The position numbers and the translations under genes are program-made. 64,000 nucleotides of DNA from Drechmeria coniospora (taxonomy: Eukaryota; Ascomycota; Sordariomycetes; Hypocreales; Ophiocordycipitaceae). Positions 11,211 through 20,549 of the stretch are shown one piece after another. The DNA is taken from contig NC_054391.1 in the NCBI RefSeq assembly GCF_001625195.1, positions 6,769,157 to 6,833,156 on the forward strand. Reading direction: 5' to 3'. The notes beneath the pieces are model-generated. The model saw only the letters and a program-made list of their open reading frames with translations. It made no database searches and was not told the DNA's origin. Numbering within the stretch: position 1 is the first letter of the stretch; the number at the start of each line of letters is the position of its first letter.

Positions 11211-11958
11211 TTACGGCTGCTGCGATGGCACGCTGGGTGTGGTTGGTTTGAAGCCGGCGTGGTCGCAATGGCGTTTGTAGTAGTACGTGTCAGGCTTCGG
11301 TTGCAACTCCGGCGGCAGATCGGCATTGACGCAGGCGATGATGCCGTCGATGGATTTCTGCTTGGACGAGTCACGGTGCCAGACGGTGATGAGATGGGAG
11401 CTGAAGCGGACCGAGAGTCCGACGCCGCAGAGCTGGTCGCCGTCGGCGAGGGCGCTCTGGAGCTGCTCGCCAATGGCCAGCATCTGGATGCGGGTCCAGA
11501 AGTCGGGGCCGGCCGCCTTGGGGACGCGAAAGGTCCAGCTGCCGCCGTTGAGGTTGCGGCGGTCCTCCCAGACGGGTCGGAAGCCTTCCTTGAAGAGGTA
11601 TATGGACTCGCGCATCTGGATACGATCGACGGGTGTGTTGTTGTGGTAGCGCCAAAAGTCCTGGACAGATGCGATCTGGATCTCGAGCTGCTCGAGATGG
11701 ACAGTGTAGTCGGCCTCATCGGCCGAGTGTTCCTTGGGTGGTCTGTCACGACGGACCCGTCAGCGATTGGCAGCGAAAGGGGATCGGAGGGGAGGCGGAC
11801 CTGTCAAAGTAGATGTTCCAGTAGTGCTGAGTGGGCATGGGTCGCATCTTCAGGAGAAAGTTGCGCTTCGCATCGTCGCGCTGATCGGCCGGCGTGTTGG
11901 ACTCGATGCTCTGCGAGAGAGGCGAGAGGCCGTGGGTGGAAAGGCCGGCGTTCGACAT
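11211..11958 (-). CDS. eIF4E-family cap-binding protein, 4EHP (class II) type
   Basis: Two exons on the minus strand, 11801..11958 and 11211..11742, with a 58-nt intron, give 229 aa. The family binds the m7G cap. The order of blocks is HYWNIYFDR, YTVHLEQLEIQIASVQDFWRYHNN, RESIYLFKEGFRPVWEDRRNLNGGSW, FWTRIQMLAIGEQL, LCGVGLSVRF and ITVWHRDSS. The NGGSW block and the LFKEGFRPVWED block follow human 4EHP (eIF4E2) more closely than canonical eIF4E. The first cap-stacking Trp region is altered, as in class II. Class II proteins act as translational repressors or stress-specific cap binders; that role here is inferred. An imperfect 12/15-bp repeat begins about 110 bp upstream of the start codon. Confidence 0.9.
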
Positions 11959-12070
11959 GGTGGGAAGGGATAGTGCGGCGGCGGGAGGCAGGTGAAGCTA
12001 GAGAAAGGACAAGGACTAGCAAATCGTATGGATGCAATGATCTGATTTCGGAGCGACCGTCGACGAAAGG

Positions 12071-12337
12071 AGGAGGAGAGGTGCCAGGAGGAGAGGTGCC
12101 AGGAGGAGAGATGCCAGGAGGAGAGGTGCCAGGAGGAGAGGTACCAGGAGGAGAGGTGCCAGGAGAGGTGCCAGGAGGGGTACCAGGAGGAGAGGTGCCA
12201 AGAGGAGAGGTGCCAGGAGGAGAGGTGCCAGGAGGAGAGGTGCCAGGAGAGGTGCCAGGAGGAGAGGTGCCAGGAGAGGTGCCAGGAGGAGAGGTGCCAG
12301 GAGAGGTGCCAGGAGAGGTGCCAGGAGAGGTGCGAGA
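12071..12337. repeat. 12/15-bp minisatellite upstream of the 4EHP-type gene
   Basis: About 20 imperfect tandem copies of GTGCCAGGAGGAGAG (15 bp) interspersed with GTGCCAGGAGAG (12 bp). Every unit length is a multiple of three, so the array is open in several frames on both strands: Gly-Glu-Val-Pro-Gly on plus, Pro-Gly-Thr-Ser-Pro on minus. The flanking sequence in those frames does not look like protein. I therefore read it as a purine-rich VNTR in the promoter or 5' leader of the 4EHP-type gene, where the transcript would be C/T-rich. Confidence 0.9.
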
Positions 12338-14621
12338 ATAGGTGCGAGGAGCGGAGCAAGTAGTGGAACAAGGCGAGATAATGATGTCTATATACTTGTA
12401 CAAAGGGAGCCGCGAGCAGTGACGCGGGCCGATACGGAGGCCGATGCAGCACCTGCAATCATGCACACGAGCTGTCGAAAGAAAGGGGACGTTCAAAGAA
12501 AGGTTGGTGATGAAAGAAGGAGGGAAGAAGATATTCGACGAGAGTGAGAGATGGATGACGATGAGGGACGCGGGGCACAACGAGGCTGCCCAGTCCATGT
12601 ACCGCACATGTATGGGCATGTACGAGTAGGCAGGTGGACGTACGGAGTACAACCAAAGTACTTACGGATGCAGTGTACAACGTGTCTGTTCTCGATGTCG
12701 CCACCATCAGTGTAGGTGTACATTTGCCGCTTCAGCGTACCTCCAAGTACTGTGCTACGTGTATTATACTTGCTTGATACGGAGCAAGCCCGCCGTAAGT
12801 AGGTCGTACGTAGGTCGTACGTGCTGTAGATGTACTGTACTGTACGTGTGCTCGTACTTACTCCCTATGGTCTAGTACCCAAGAATACTAATTCATTCAG
12901 TGCTCCGTGCTGTGACGGCCACTAGCAGACCTGCGCGGGCAAGCCGGTGTTTCGGCAGCGGCGGACGAGATCCACTGAAGTGACGATCCAGGGATCGCGC
13001 CGCCGCCTGCCGGCCCTTGACGCACCCTCCATAGCCGGGAAAGAGCAAGCCGTAACACGCCTGCGACCTGGCCGTATCCCCCGCGAGCCCCTTCCTTTTT
13101 TTTTTGGCGACCCCCCGCTCGGCCATTGCACCTGCCAAGCTATCGAGTTGACATGCTGAAGTACTTACCCGGTGATAGAATGTACACATGTAAGTAAGTG
13201 GCTTCTTGGCAGCAGAAGGCCTAGCCCAGCCAAGAGAGGCGTGCTTGCCTGTGCAGCGCACGTACTTGCCCTGCGTCTGCCTACACGTATTTGCTTGTAC
13301 GATCGCCTTTCATCCGCTTTTTCTCATCACCTTCCACAACACGCTCATCCCATGCCTCGCCGCCGCCGGAACGGACAAGTTACAAACCAAGGGATGCCAC
13401 ATCGCTCAGTGTCACGGAACCGACAGGATTCGAATCAGTGTCTCCCAAGCGCTTTGTGCCGGAGGCCTGTGACCGTTGACGCCCTCGATCCTTGACGCCC
13501 ATGGCCCCGCCCAACTCGTGCTTGTAATTACTGCATGAACAGGTTGGTCGCCGTCACCGGCTCTGTCCGCGTCACGGAGAGTGGGCGACCGAGTGACCGA
13601 AGCAAACACCCGTTCGAAAGAACGCAAGAAGAAAATGGAGAGGGCCTGGCTATGGACCCCTGCTGCTTGCATGGCCAACACCGCGTGCCATGCATGGTGC
13701 CGCTTCCCCCCGAATGCTGCCATGATGGATGAATTGGAAACGGGCAGCAGGCGCCGCCTTGGCTACGAGTCTCGGGTTTTTGCCAATCCCGTTGCTGCAT
13801 CATCCCCCCCTTGTCAACGATGGTCGTTCTTCTGCATCGTCGCCCCCAGCATCCCCCGCCCTGACTCGTCCGCGAATGCTGGCCAGTCGTCGAACCTTTC
13901 GGTCTGCCGTCCGCAAGCTTGTGAAACGCGAATGTCCAACTGGTCGACTTGGCCAAGGATACGCCATGCACAGGAAAAGATCAGCGCCCAATGGCACCCA
14001 CAGGCCAACCCCTGCTCGTTGGAACCCCATCTACGTGACCTGAACGCGATCCGGCGAGGCCTTTCGAGGACGCCAGCCAATGCACCTTTCCAACCTCAAT
14101 GGAAGGAAGGCCCTCGATCAGCGGCAACAACCAGGTCCTGCGCAGCCTGCGCGGGGACTCATTTTCGTCCGTCTGGAACGGACAAAGGTGATTCAAATAT
14201 TGTGGCGTCATCGACCAGTGCGGATCGTCCCTCCTGTCTACCATCACGTTTCGCCACATTTTTCCAAACGTGCTTTGGGCAATCATCGGCAGGAGAAGAC
14301 AAGGCCATCTTGGTCAATGAAGAAAGAGGTCATAAATGATGGGTCGTGCACTCGACGACACAGTGGAAGTCAGCCTGTCGCAAGCGTTGGCCCCCACCGC
14401 CGTCTTGCGCTCAGGTAAACAAACACCGTGTATGCTATATATACACTTATGCAGTACGACGAAGGACTCCTCTTTTTACAGGAAAGAAACAAACCCAGAT
14501 GCCCCGTCCATGATCAATCGCATGCATGACCACGAGGGCAGAGCAAGGGTGCACGCCAAACTCCAACGCTCTCGCATCGATTCTTCCTCCTCCGTCGCTC
14601 CCTTCGAGGTCCGCATCCTCG
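12338..14621. other. Intergenic, no recognised gene
   Basis: This 2.3-kb stretch lies between the repeat and the kinesin stop codon. Positions 12600-12890 and 13140-13200 carry GTAC words; the rest is ordinary composition. Several open frames of 100-250 codons occur but show no domain, no plausible splice-linked continuation and no family resemblance. A B-box-like GATTCGAATCC on the minus strand near 13427-13437 does not belong to a foldable tRNA. Confidence 0.45.
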
Positions 14622-16504
14622 TCACACGTTCTCCCTCAGGCCGAGCGGCATGCGCACGCTTTCGTTGTCCTTGAACCGCGACAGGTCCCCGCCGATGAGC
14701 TTCCGCAGGTTGCCCATGTCCGTGAGGTATCGGCGCATCTCCTCCTGCAGGTCGTCCTCGCCCGTCGCCGTGCTGTCCGAGTCGTACGGCCCGTCGTCGT
14801 CGTCATCGTCGTCGTCGTCGGACTCGTCAGACTCGTCCTCGGCGTTCTCCTTGCACTCGCCATGCTCCAGGTCGAAGCCCTTGGCGCCGTCGGCCGGCCG
14901 GACCGTCACCACGGGGATCGGGTTCTTGAGGCTGTCGATGGCGAGCTTGAGGTGCAGCTTGAGCGCCTCGTTCTCCGTCTGGAGCTTCCGTATCTTGCTC
15001 TCGGCCACCATGCCGCGCTCCTCCATCATCCGCTGCATCTGCGCCACCCTGTCCTGGTACTCCTCGAGCTTCTCCTCGGCCTCCTTGGCGTTCTTCTCGC
15101 GCCGGCGCGAGTCCGAGACGGACACCTGCAGCAGCCGGATCTCCTCGGCCATGGCCGTGATCTGCGCGTCCCGCTCGGCCGTCGAGATCTGGTCCTGGTT
15201 GACGACGGCCCGGGTGCGGATCCGCTTGGCCTGGTCGGCGTAGCGCAGCGTCGAGAGCGTCTCGTCGTAGTCCGAGGGCGCGATGCAGGCGATCATGGCC
15301 GTCTTGCTGTTGCCCCCGAGCGAGTCCTTCAGCAGCCACGTCAGGATGGAGTCGCGGTAAGGCACCACGTCCTTGCGCTTGCCCGCCCGCAGCTGCTTCG
15401 GGTCGGCGAGGGCGGCGATGACGCGGCCGAGCGTCGTGAGCGACTTGTTGATGTTGCTCCCCTCGCGGAGGCGGGCACCCGTCGCCTCGGTCGACTTGGC
15501 CCGCTCGCTTCCGGCGAGGTCGACGAGTCGGATGCGCGAGCTGCGCTCCGTCGTCTCGTCCGTCTCCATGTCGTGGTGCATCTGGCGCAGCATGATGGTG
15601 AAGACGGCGTGGCTGCGACTACTAGTATCGTTCATCTTGGTGCTCGCCACCGTCCGGGACGAGTCGCCGAGCTTCATGTACCGCATGATCTCGCCGATGT
15701 TGCGGACGGGCACCTCGGTCAGGTCCTTGACATAGGGCCCCTCGGTCGGCGATTCGCGGATCTTGAGGTAGTGCGGCGGCGCGCTCGGCACCGCCGGCAT
15801 GAGGAGGTCGCGGACGTGCTCGTTGTAGACCTCAAAGTATGAGACACGCACGTTGTAGGCCACGTTGGAGTCCTCCTTGTGCGCCGCCTCGATGCGCTCG
15901 AACAAATCCTCGCAGGTGCGGGGGATCAGCCCGGGCTGCTCGGGCGTGCCCATCATCGTGTAGCTCTTGCCCGAGCCCGTCTGGCCGTAGGCGAATATGC
16001 ACGTGTGGTAGCCCTCGAAGTTGTGGTCGAGGAACTCCTCGCCGAGGCAGTTGTAGACATCCTCCTGGTGGGCGTAGTGATCGTCGGCCACGTCGTGGCT
16101 CCAGAACGAGTTGTCAAACGTGAAGCTTCTGTCCTCGATGACCCGCCGGGCCATGAGCTTGGCGCCGCCGTCGCCGTCGTCGGATTCGGGGGACCTGAGC
16201 GTCGTGAGCTGCGTCACGGGGTCCATTTCGATGAGGCATCGCGTTCTCCTGTCCAGCTCTGCGGAGTGAAGGGGCTTCACGTCAGCGGCGACAGGGCACG
16301 GGTCCAAGGCGGGAGGATGCACGTACCTCTCTGCAGGAAGGCGCGCACGCGGACGACGACTTTGACGTTGCCGCCGCCGTCCATTCTGGCGGACATGGGC
16401 AAGGTTCCATCGCGGGACCGCAGCGACGGCGTCGAGGCGGACGAGTGTACGAGGGCAGACGAGGCCGAGGGCGAGGGCGTCGGCCGGGCATCGAGAGCCA
16501 TCAT
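14622..16504 (-). CDS. Kinesin-3 family motor, short form
   Basis: Two exons, 16327..16504 and 14622..16258, with a 68-nt intron, give 604 aa (603 if the second of two adjacent ATGs is used). The motor core begins at GGGNVKVVVRVRAFLQR, which only the upstream exon supplies. It contains the P-loop GQTGSGKS (residues 151-158), switch I NDTSSRSH (269-276) and switch II DLAGSE (306-311). A neck and coiled coil follow (EKNAKEAEEKLEEYQDRVAQMQRMMEER), then a poly-Asp linker and a short tail. No PH or FHA-plus-cargo region follows, so this is the short kinesin-3 class, like the Neurospora NcKin3 motor linked to organelle transport. The poly-Asp run is encoded by a simple trinucleotide repeat. Confidence 0.93.
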
Positions 16505-17513
16505 GGCCAGCGACGGTCACGTCGACCTCTGTCTGTCAAGGTGGTCAACGTCGCCGAGTGGTCGTCGTCGACGAATGTACCGCATTCGTCGACAGGAGGT
16601 TGTTGGCAAAAAGAAGTGTCAGCAGCAAGAAAGAGTCGTCGATGGCGTTGTTTACTCGCGCTCCTGCCTCGACGCCGCTGGCCCGTTGTCAGGGTCAACG
16701 GCCGGGAAGGAGGTGTGGGCCGGTTGCGATTGCCAGCGTTGAATGTCACCCCCCCTTTCGCTCTGTACAAGCAAGTACAAGTGAGTGCTCCGTACGGCAT
16801 GTACGCTTACATAACACAAGTTCCATGTGCGAATACGGTGAAGAATGCACTGTACGGGTGCACTGTATTTATTCGCCTAGCCCATCCAGGTACATGCCTG
16901 CGAAGCAAAGGTACGGTGCTGATCTTGGACCAGTCAGCTACTGGCAGCTTCTCCACCTTTGTGGCTACCAAGACTAAGCAGTACAGTATACGCACAGTGC
17001 GCATAGCAACCTTTTGCGTCAGGTGACTTGCGGTTGGAGATGGTGGTCCAAGCTCCCAGCCACCCCATAAGCTAGCAGGTGGGAAGGAGGCGGCGACTCA
17101 AACAGTTGGTCGATTCTCCTGCTATTGACGAGTGAAGAACGTCGGCTTTTATTTTGGCCCCCCCTTCACTTGGTCGCGCCTCCCGTAGGCCAAGCACAAG
17201 CGCAGCTCTCGCATCCTCCGCCATTTATTCAACCACCTCTCCTGCTGCATTTACGCGTTACCAGCACATCTCACCCACCTTGACTTGCAACCCACGCGCC
17301 CCGTTCACTCGTTCCACAGTGTCATCCAGACACCTCCGGCGATTCCACTGAGACTCGTGTGGGATTTGCACGGCGGCAGGCTCCACCAACGCGCGAGGCG
17401 AAATCTACCGGGCTTTTTTACCGTTTCGAATCTCGCCTGCCTATATTTTGCAAGCAAAGCAACCGACTTCCGCCACGCCACCGACATAAGGACGGCCCTG
17501 CATTGCCTTCGCC
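16505..17513. promoter_or_regulatory. Divergent upstream region, kinesin and AT-hook genes
   Basis: About 1 kb holding both promoters. A patch of GTAC words occupies roughly 16760-17000. Positions 17150-17500, just upstream of the AT-hook gene, are C/T-rich, as typical of fungal core promoters and leaders. No gene is seen. Confidence 0.5.
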
Positions 17514-18419
17514 ATGGCGCGCACCAAAGAAGACGCAAAGCCGACTGCCACTGCCACTGCTACCAACCCGGCTGGCCCGCCTCGCCGTGGTCGAGGACGA
17601 CCTCGGAAAAACCCCCTCCCCGCCAACACGACGGCTGCGGCCGCTACGCCGACGACGCCCACGACGCCGACGACGACCCAGAACGCCGGGGTCAAGAAGA
17701 GCGGTTACGTTCCGACAGGCCGTCCTCGTGGCCGCCCCCCTTCCGGAAAGCCCAAGACCAAGCCGGTCTACGTGCCCACCGGTCGTCCTCGCGGCCGACC
17801 TCCTGGTTCCGGAAAGAAGCAAATGGCGGCGGCTCGGGCCGTCGAGGCTGCTGCCAAGGGCACGAACCCTCGCGGACGGCCTCGCGGACGGCCTCGCAAG
17901 GTCGAGGTCACCGTGACGTCGAGGCCTATTCCGGCTAAGAGGGGGCGCCCGCCCAAGGTCAAGGCTGCGCCCGTCGCCGAACCCGAGGCTGAGGCGGAGG
18001 TTGAGTCCGATCTCTTGACAAGGGTTGAGTCCGACATCTTGACTAGGGTCGAGTCCGACATCTTGACCAGGGTCGAGTCCGACCTCGTGACCGATGACGA
18101 GGCTCGGGACGATCCCGACGAGGGTGACGAGGGTGAAGGCGAGCCCATGGACTTGTCTCCCATCGCGGGAGACATTGAGCCCGACGACGACTTTGCCGCC
18201 GACGGCATGGAATGTGCGTCTCCCCTGCAGCTCCTGAAGACATCCAACCGTTTGCTCAACGACGGCGCAGATTCCGAGCACGATGAACGCGACCAGCACG
18301 CGGAGCTCCTCGTTGACATGTCTGAAGAGGTGGGTCAAGTTCAGGCATCGCCTTGGGTAGCCGCCCTGACGAATATATTTCACTGATGATGCCGGTAGGA
18401 GCTCGGTGGTGAGGAGTAA
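17514..18419 (+). CDS. AT-hook chromatin protein with VESD-LTR repeats
   Basis: Exon 17514..18329 plus a probable short last exon 18399..18419, joined across a 69-nt intron (GTGGGT...GTAG), give 278 aa ending EELGGEE. Unspliced, the frame stops at 18386 (290 aa). At least five AT-hook cores occur: RRGRGRPRK, two near-identical PTGRPRGRPP blocks, NPRGRPRGRPRK and AKRGRPPK. They bind the minor groove of AT-rich DNA, so a nuclear HMG-I/Y-like role is inferred. The second half is strongly acidic. It contains four tandem copies of an 8-residue unit, VESD(L/I)LTR, encoded by a 24-bp repeat at about 18000-18090. No other domain is recognised. Similar low-complexity AT-hook proteins are common in fungi but poorly characterised. 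Confidence 0.85.
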
Positions 18420-18819
18420 AACGGTACCGAGGGATGGCATGCCGAACCAGGCGACGTCGATGATTTAATTCGGTTTCCGCCTGCTTCTCCGACCCACGGT
18501 GGGCCGGGACGTGGAGGTAGGCACGGAGGGGCGGGCTGCACATGTCGGCAGTCGCTCCGTGTAACGTCTACTGCACCACATGCCTCGTGGTTTTTCTACA
18601 ATTTTTTTTGGCACGATCGATGAGACACGCCTTCGCGGGGGGGGGGGGGGGGGGGGAGGAGGTTCAGAAAGGAGAATGGGGGAAGAGTAAGAGGGATGGA
18701 TCTGACCCTGACAGATTACAGCTACCATCCATCCATCATGTACAATACGCGCTGGCGTCGGACTTTTTGCTTCTGCTGCCCATTCGATATGGCTTCTTTT
18801 ATCTTGGCGACTTCCGCGT
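18420..18819. other. Intergenic with poly-G tract
   Basis: 400 nt between the 3' ends of the AT-hook gene (+) and the aprataxin-like gene (-). It contains a pure run of 20 G at 18637-18656 followed by a G/A-rich stretch. No gene is seen. Confidence 0.6.
18637..18656. repeat. Homopolymer of 20 G
   Basis: An uninterrupted G20 tract preceded by cttcgc and followed by aggagg. Such runs are slippage-prone and hard to sequence, so the exact length is uncertain. Confidence 0.9.
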
Positions 18820-19732
18820 TCACTCCCGCCTCCAAGCGTTGTACTCTTCCTCGAGATGTTCCGTCAGCCGCTTAAACTGGTTGCCAAAGTTTCTCCCACA
18901 GCGCCAGCAGCAGAGGTCTCGGCGCAGATAGGCCATGCGCTGAGGATCCCTACGCGGGTCGTCCTCGGCCAGCGGGAAGTCGGCGAGGTCGACGAAGAAG
19001 GGCGTGTTGAACGAGTTGTAATGGTTTCGGTGGCGCAGTGCGGGCGAGTGCATGTCGCGCGACAGGACGTGGACGTGCAGGTGACGCATGCTGGGCACTG
19101 CGTGGACGCCGCATCGGACGTCGGCCCCCCAGTCGCGGCCCGGCGGCAGGGGAGGTTCGGCGTCGCCGCGGAGGACGGCCTGGCGAGGTTCGTCGGCACG
19201 GCTGTCGGGACCGAGGCGACGCTGCAGCTCGCTGGCGACGAGGGCGCCGAGCCTCACCGCTTCCCGCCGCACGCGGCCGAGGAAGACTTCGTCGGCGAGG
19301 GCGTCGAAGGGGTGCCGCATCGACATCTGCGAGGAGCGTGGGAGGATCAGAGCGTGCACCGTCGCCTTGGGAAACTTGTCACGGATGGCGACGAAGTCGT
19401 CGTTGTGGTAGATGACGACCGAGGCCGGCAGCGAGCCGGGGTCGCCGAGGTAGGCACCGAGGCCCATGCGGTCCTTGAACTGGTGGACACTGCGGCTTGA
19501 AACTGTCGCTCCACGTGTTCCCGGTGCTCCTGGTGCTCCCGAGGCTGCCGACGCAGAGGCACCTTTCATGAGCTCGGTGACTAGGCTTTCGCCGTCAGCA
19601 CGACCGGAGCGGGCAGGCAAGAGGGGGGGCATCTATCTTGCACTCCCACGCACAGGCATTTCGATCCTTCCTTTGGCCCTCCTTGCTCGGCTCCTTCTTT
19701 TCCACGGCTTCGTCTGGGTCCGAATCGGCCAT
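18820..19732 (-). CDS. hnt3: Aprataxin-like HIT/zinc-finger DNA deadenylase
   Basis: Two exons, 19654..19732 and 18820..19580, with a 73-nt intron, give 279 aa. Splicing joins RNA to FTELM, restoring the RNAFTELM block typical of fungal aprataxins; the alternative start within the second exon's open frame lacks it. The HIT domain spans HQFKDRMGLGAYLGDP, the strand VIYHNDDFVAIRDKFPKATVHALILPR, and the histidine triad HLHVHVLSRD (H193, H195, H197). A C-terminal zinc finger follows, CCWRCGRNFGNQFKRLTEHLEEE, of C2HE/C2HH type. The enzyme removes AMP from 5'-adenylated DNA ends left by abortive ligation, in single-strand-break and base-excision repair in the nucleus. Confidence 0.93.
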
Positions 19733-20549
19733 GGGATCATGATCGGGCCGGATGTCGAGCACGGCATGCGTCGTCTGCTTGCAGGCTCGTTGTCGATGTA
19801 GGAAGGAGAGGGATGAGGCTGTCGATGCAGGAAGGAGAGGGATGAGGCTGTCGATGTAAGAAGGAGAGGGGCAAGGCTGTAGGTAATCAGTGCGGCATAG
19901 TGTACATGTACATGTACAGTACAGAGTTTATACTAGGCAACGTTACTTGTACACAAGAGAAAGCAGGTATTGCCGAGTCTTAACCACAAGTGACGTCAGT
20001 GCCTATGATGATATCACCATAACCTACCCGTAAGGGTAATTCCTACGGAGTATTATTACTGCATTTATTCAGCATACTGCTACTTGTTATTAGTAGGCAG
20101 AACGTACTGCGCGGTATGGACGACCAACAAGCACCACGGGAAGGGATATTTCCTTTGCGTACAAGTGAATGCACCATCCAGTGCCGCGTTGCTCCGTGCA
20201 GCAGTGCATTGTTCAGTACGCATACGCAACTTCTTGCGTACTCCGTGCCTGTACGTTCCATCATGCCGAGGGTGGTCCCGATTCCGTAAAACACCACCAA
20301 CGTGGAAGCTGAGATGTAGTGGCCGTCCGGACAGGCAATCAACGAAGCGTCCAACGCGTCCCAGGTATCCTTCGTGTCCCAGGTATCCTTCGTGTACCCC
20401 CCCTCCTGCTCTTGCTCTTCTTGCATCATTCCCATGCTATCATGTGAGGCCGCGTGCACGAGTCGTCGGTCCAAATCCAAGAACAGCGGCAACCGCTTCT
20501 CGGCGTCGCTCGCCTCGTCGATTGCACCCGCTGCCCCCCTGCCCTTCTC
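19733..20549. other. Intergenic between aprataxin-like and helicase genes
   Basis: Upstream of the aprataxin-like gene and downstream of the helicase (both minus). It holds the 29-bp triplicate, GTAC words at 19900-20260, and a duplicated 15-nt ccaggtatccttcgt near 20360-20395. No gene is seen. Confidence 0.55.
19792..19878. repeat. 29-bp triplicated tandem repeat
   Basis: Three consecutive 29-bp copies (19792-19820, 19821-19849, 19850-19878), each beginning gtcgatg and ending gaggct or caaggct. Copies 1 and 2 differ at one base; copy 3 has several changes. The array begins about 60 bp upstream of the aprataxin-like start codon, in its probable promoter. Confidence 0.9.

Noticed and set aside
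10956..12341. 461-codon plus-strand open frame running through the 12/15-bp repeat
   Set aside because: It covers the complement of the 4EHP-type gene; outside the repeat it has no protein-like character.
11804..12652. 282-codon minus-strand frame rich in Pro-Gly-Thr-Ser
   Set aside because: It overlaps exon 1 of the 4EHP-type gene in another frame, and the non-repeat parts look like random translation.
13420..13445. tRNA B-box-like GATTCGAATCC on the minus strand
   Set aside because: The T-stem has two mismatches, and no partner for the would-be acceptor strand (GGAACCG on the gene strand) occurs within 200 nt upstream, so no cloverleaf can form.
13528..13971. 147-codon minus-strand frame
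   Set aside because: Cysteine and glycine scattered without a zinc-binding or secreted pattern; no signal peptide.
14526..15842. 438-codon plus-strand open frame
   Set aside because: Antisense shadow of the kinesin motor domain, with Val/Leu/Arg/His-rich nonsense composition.
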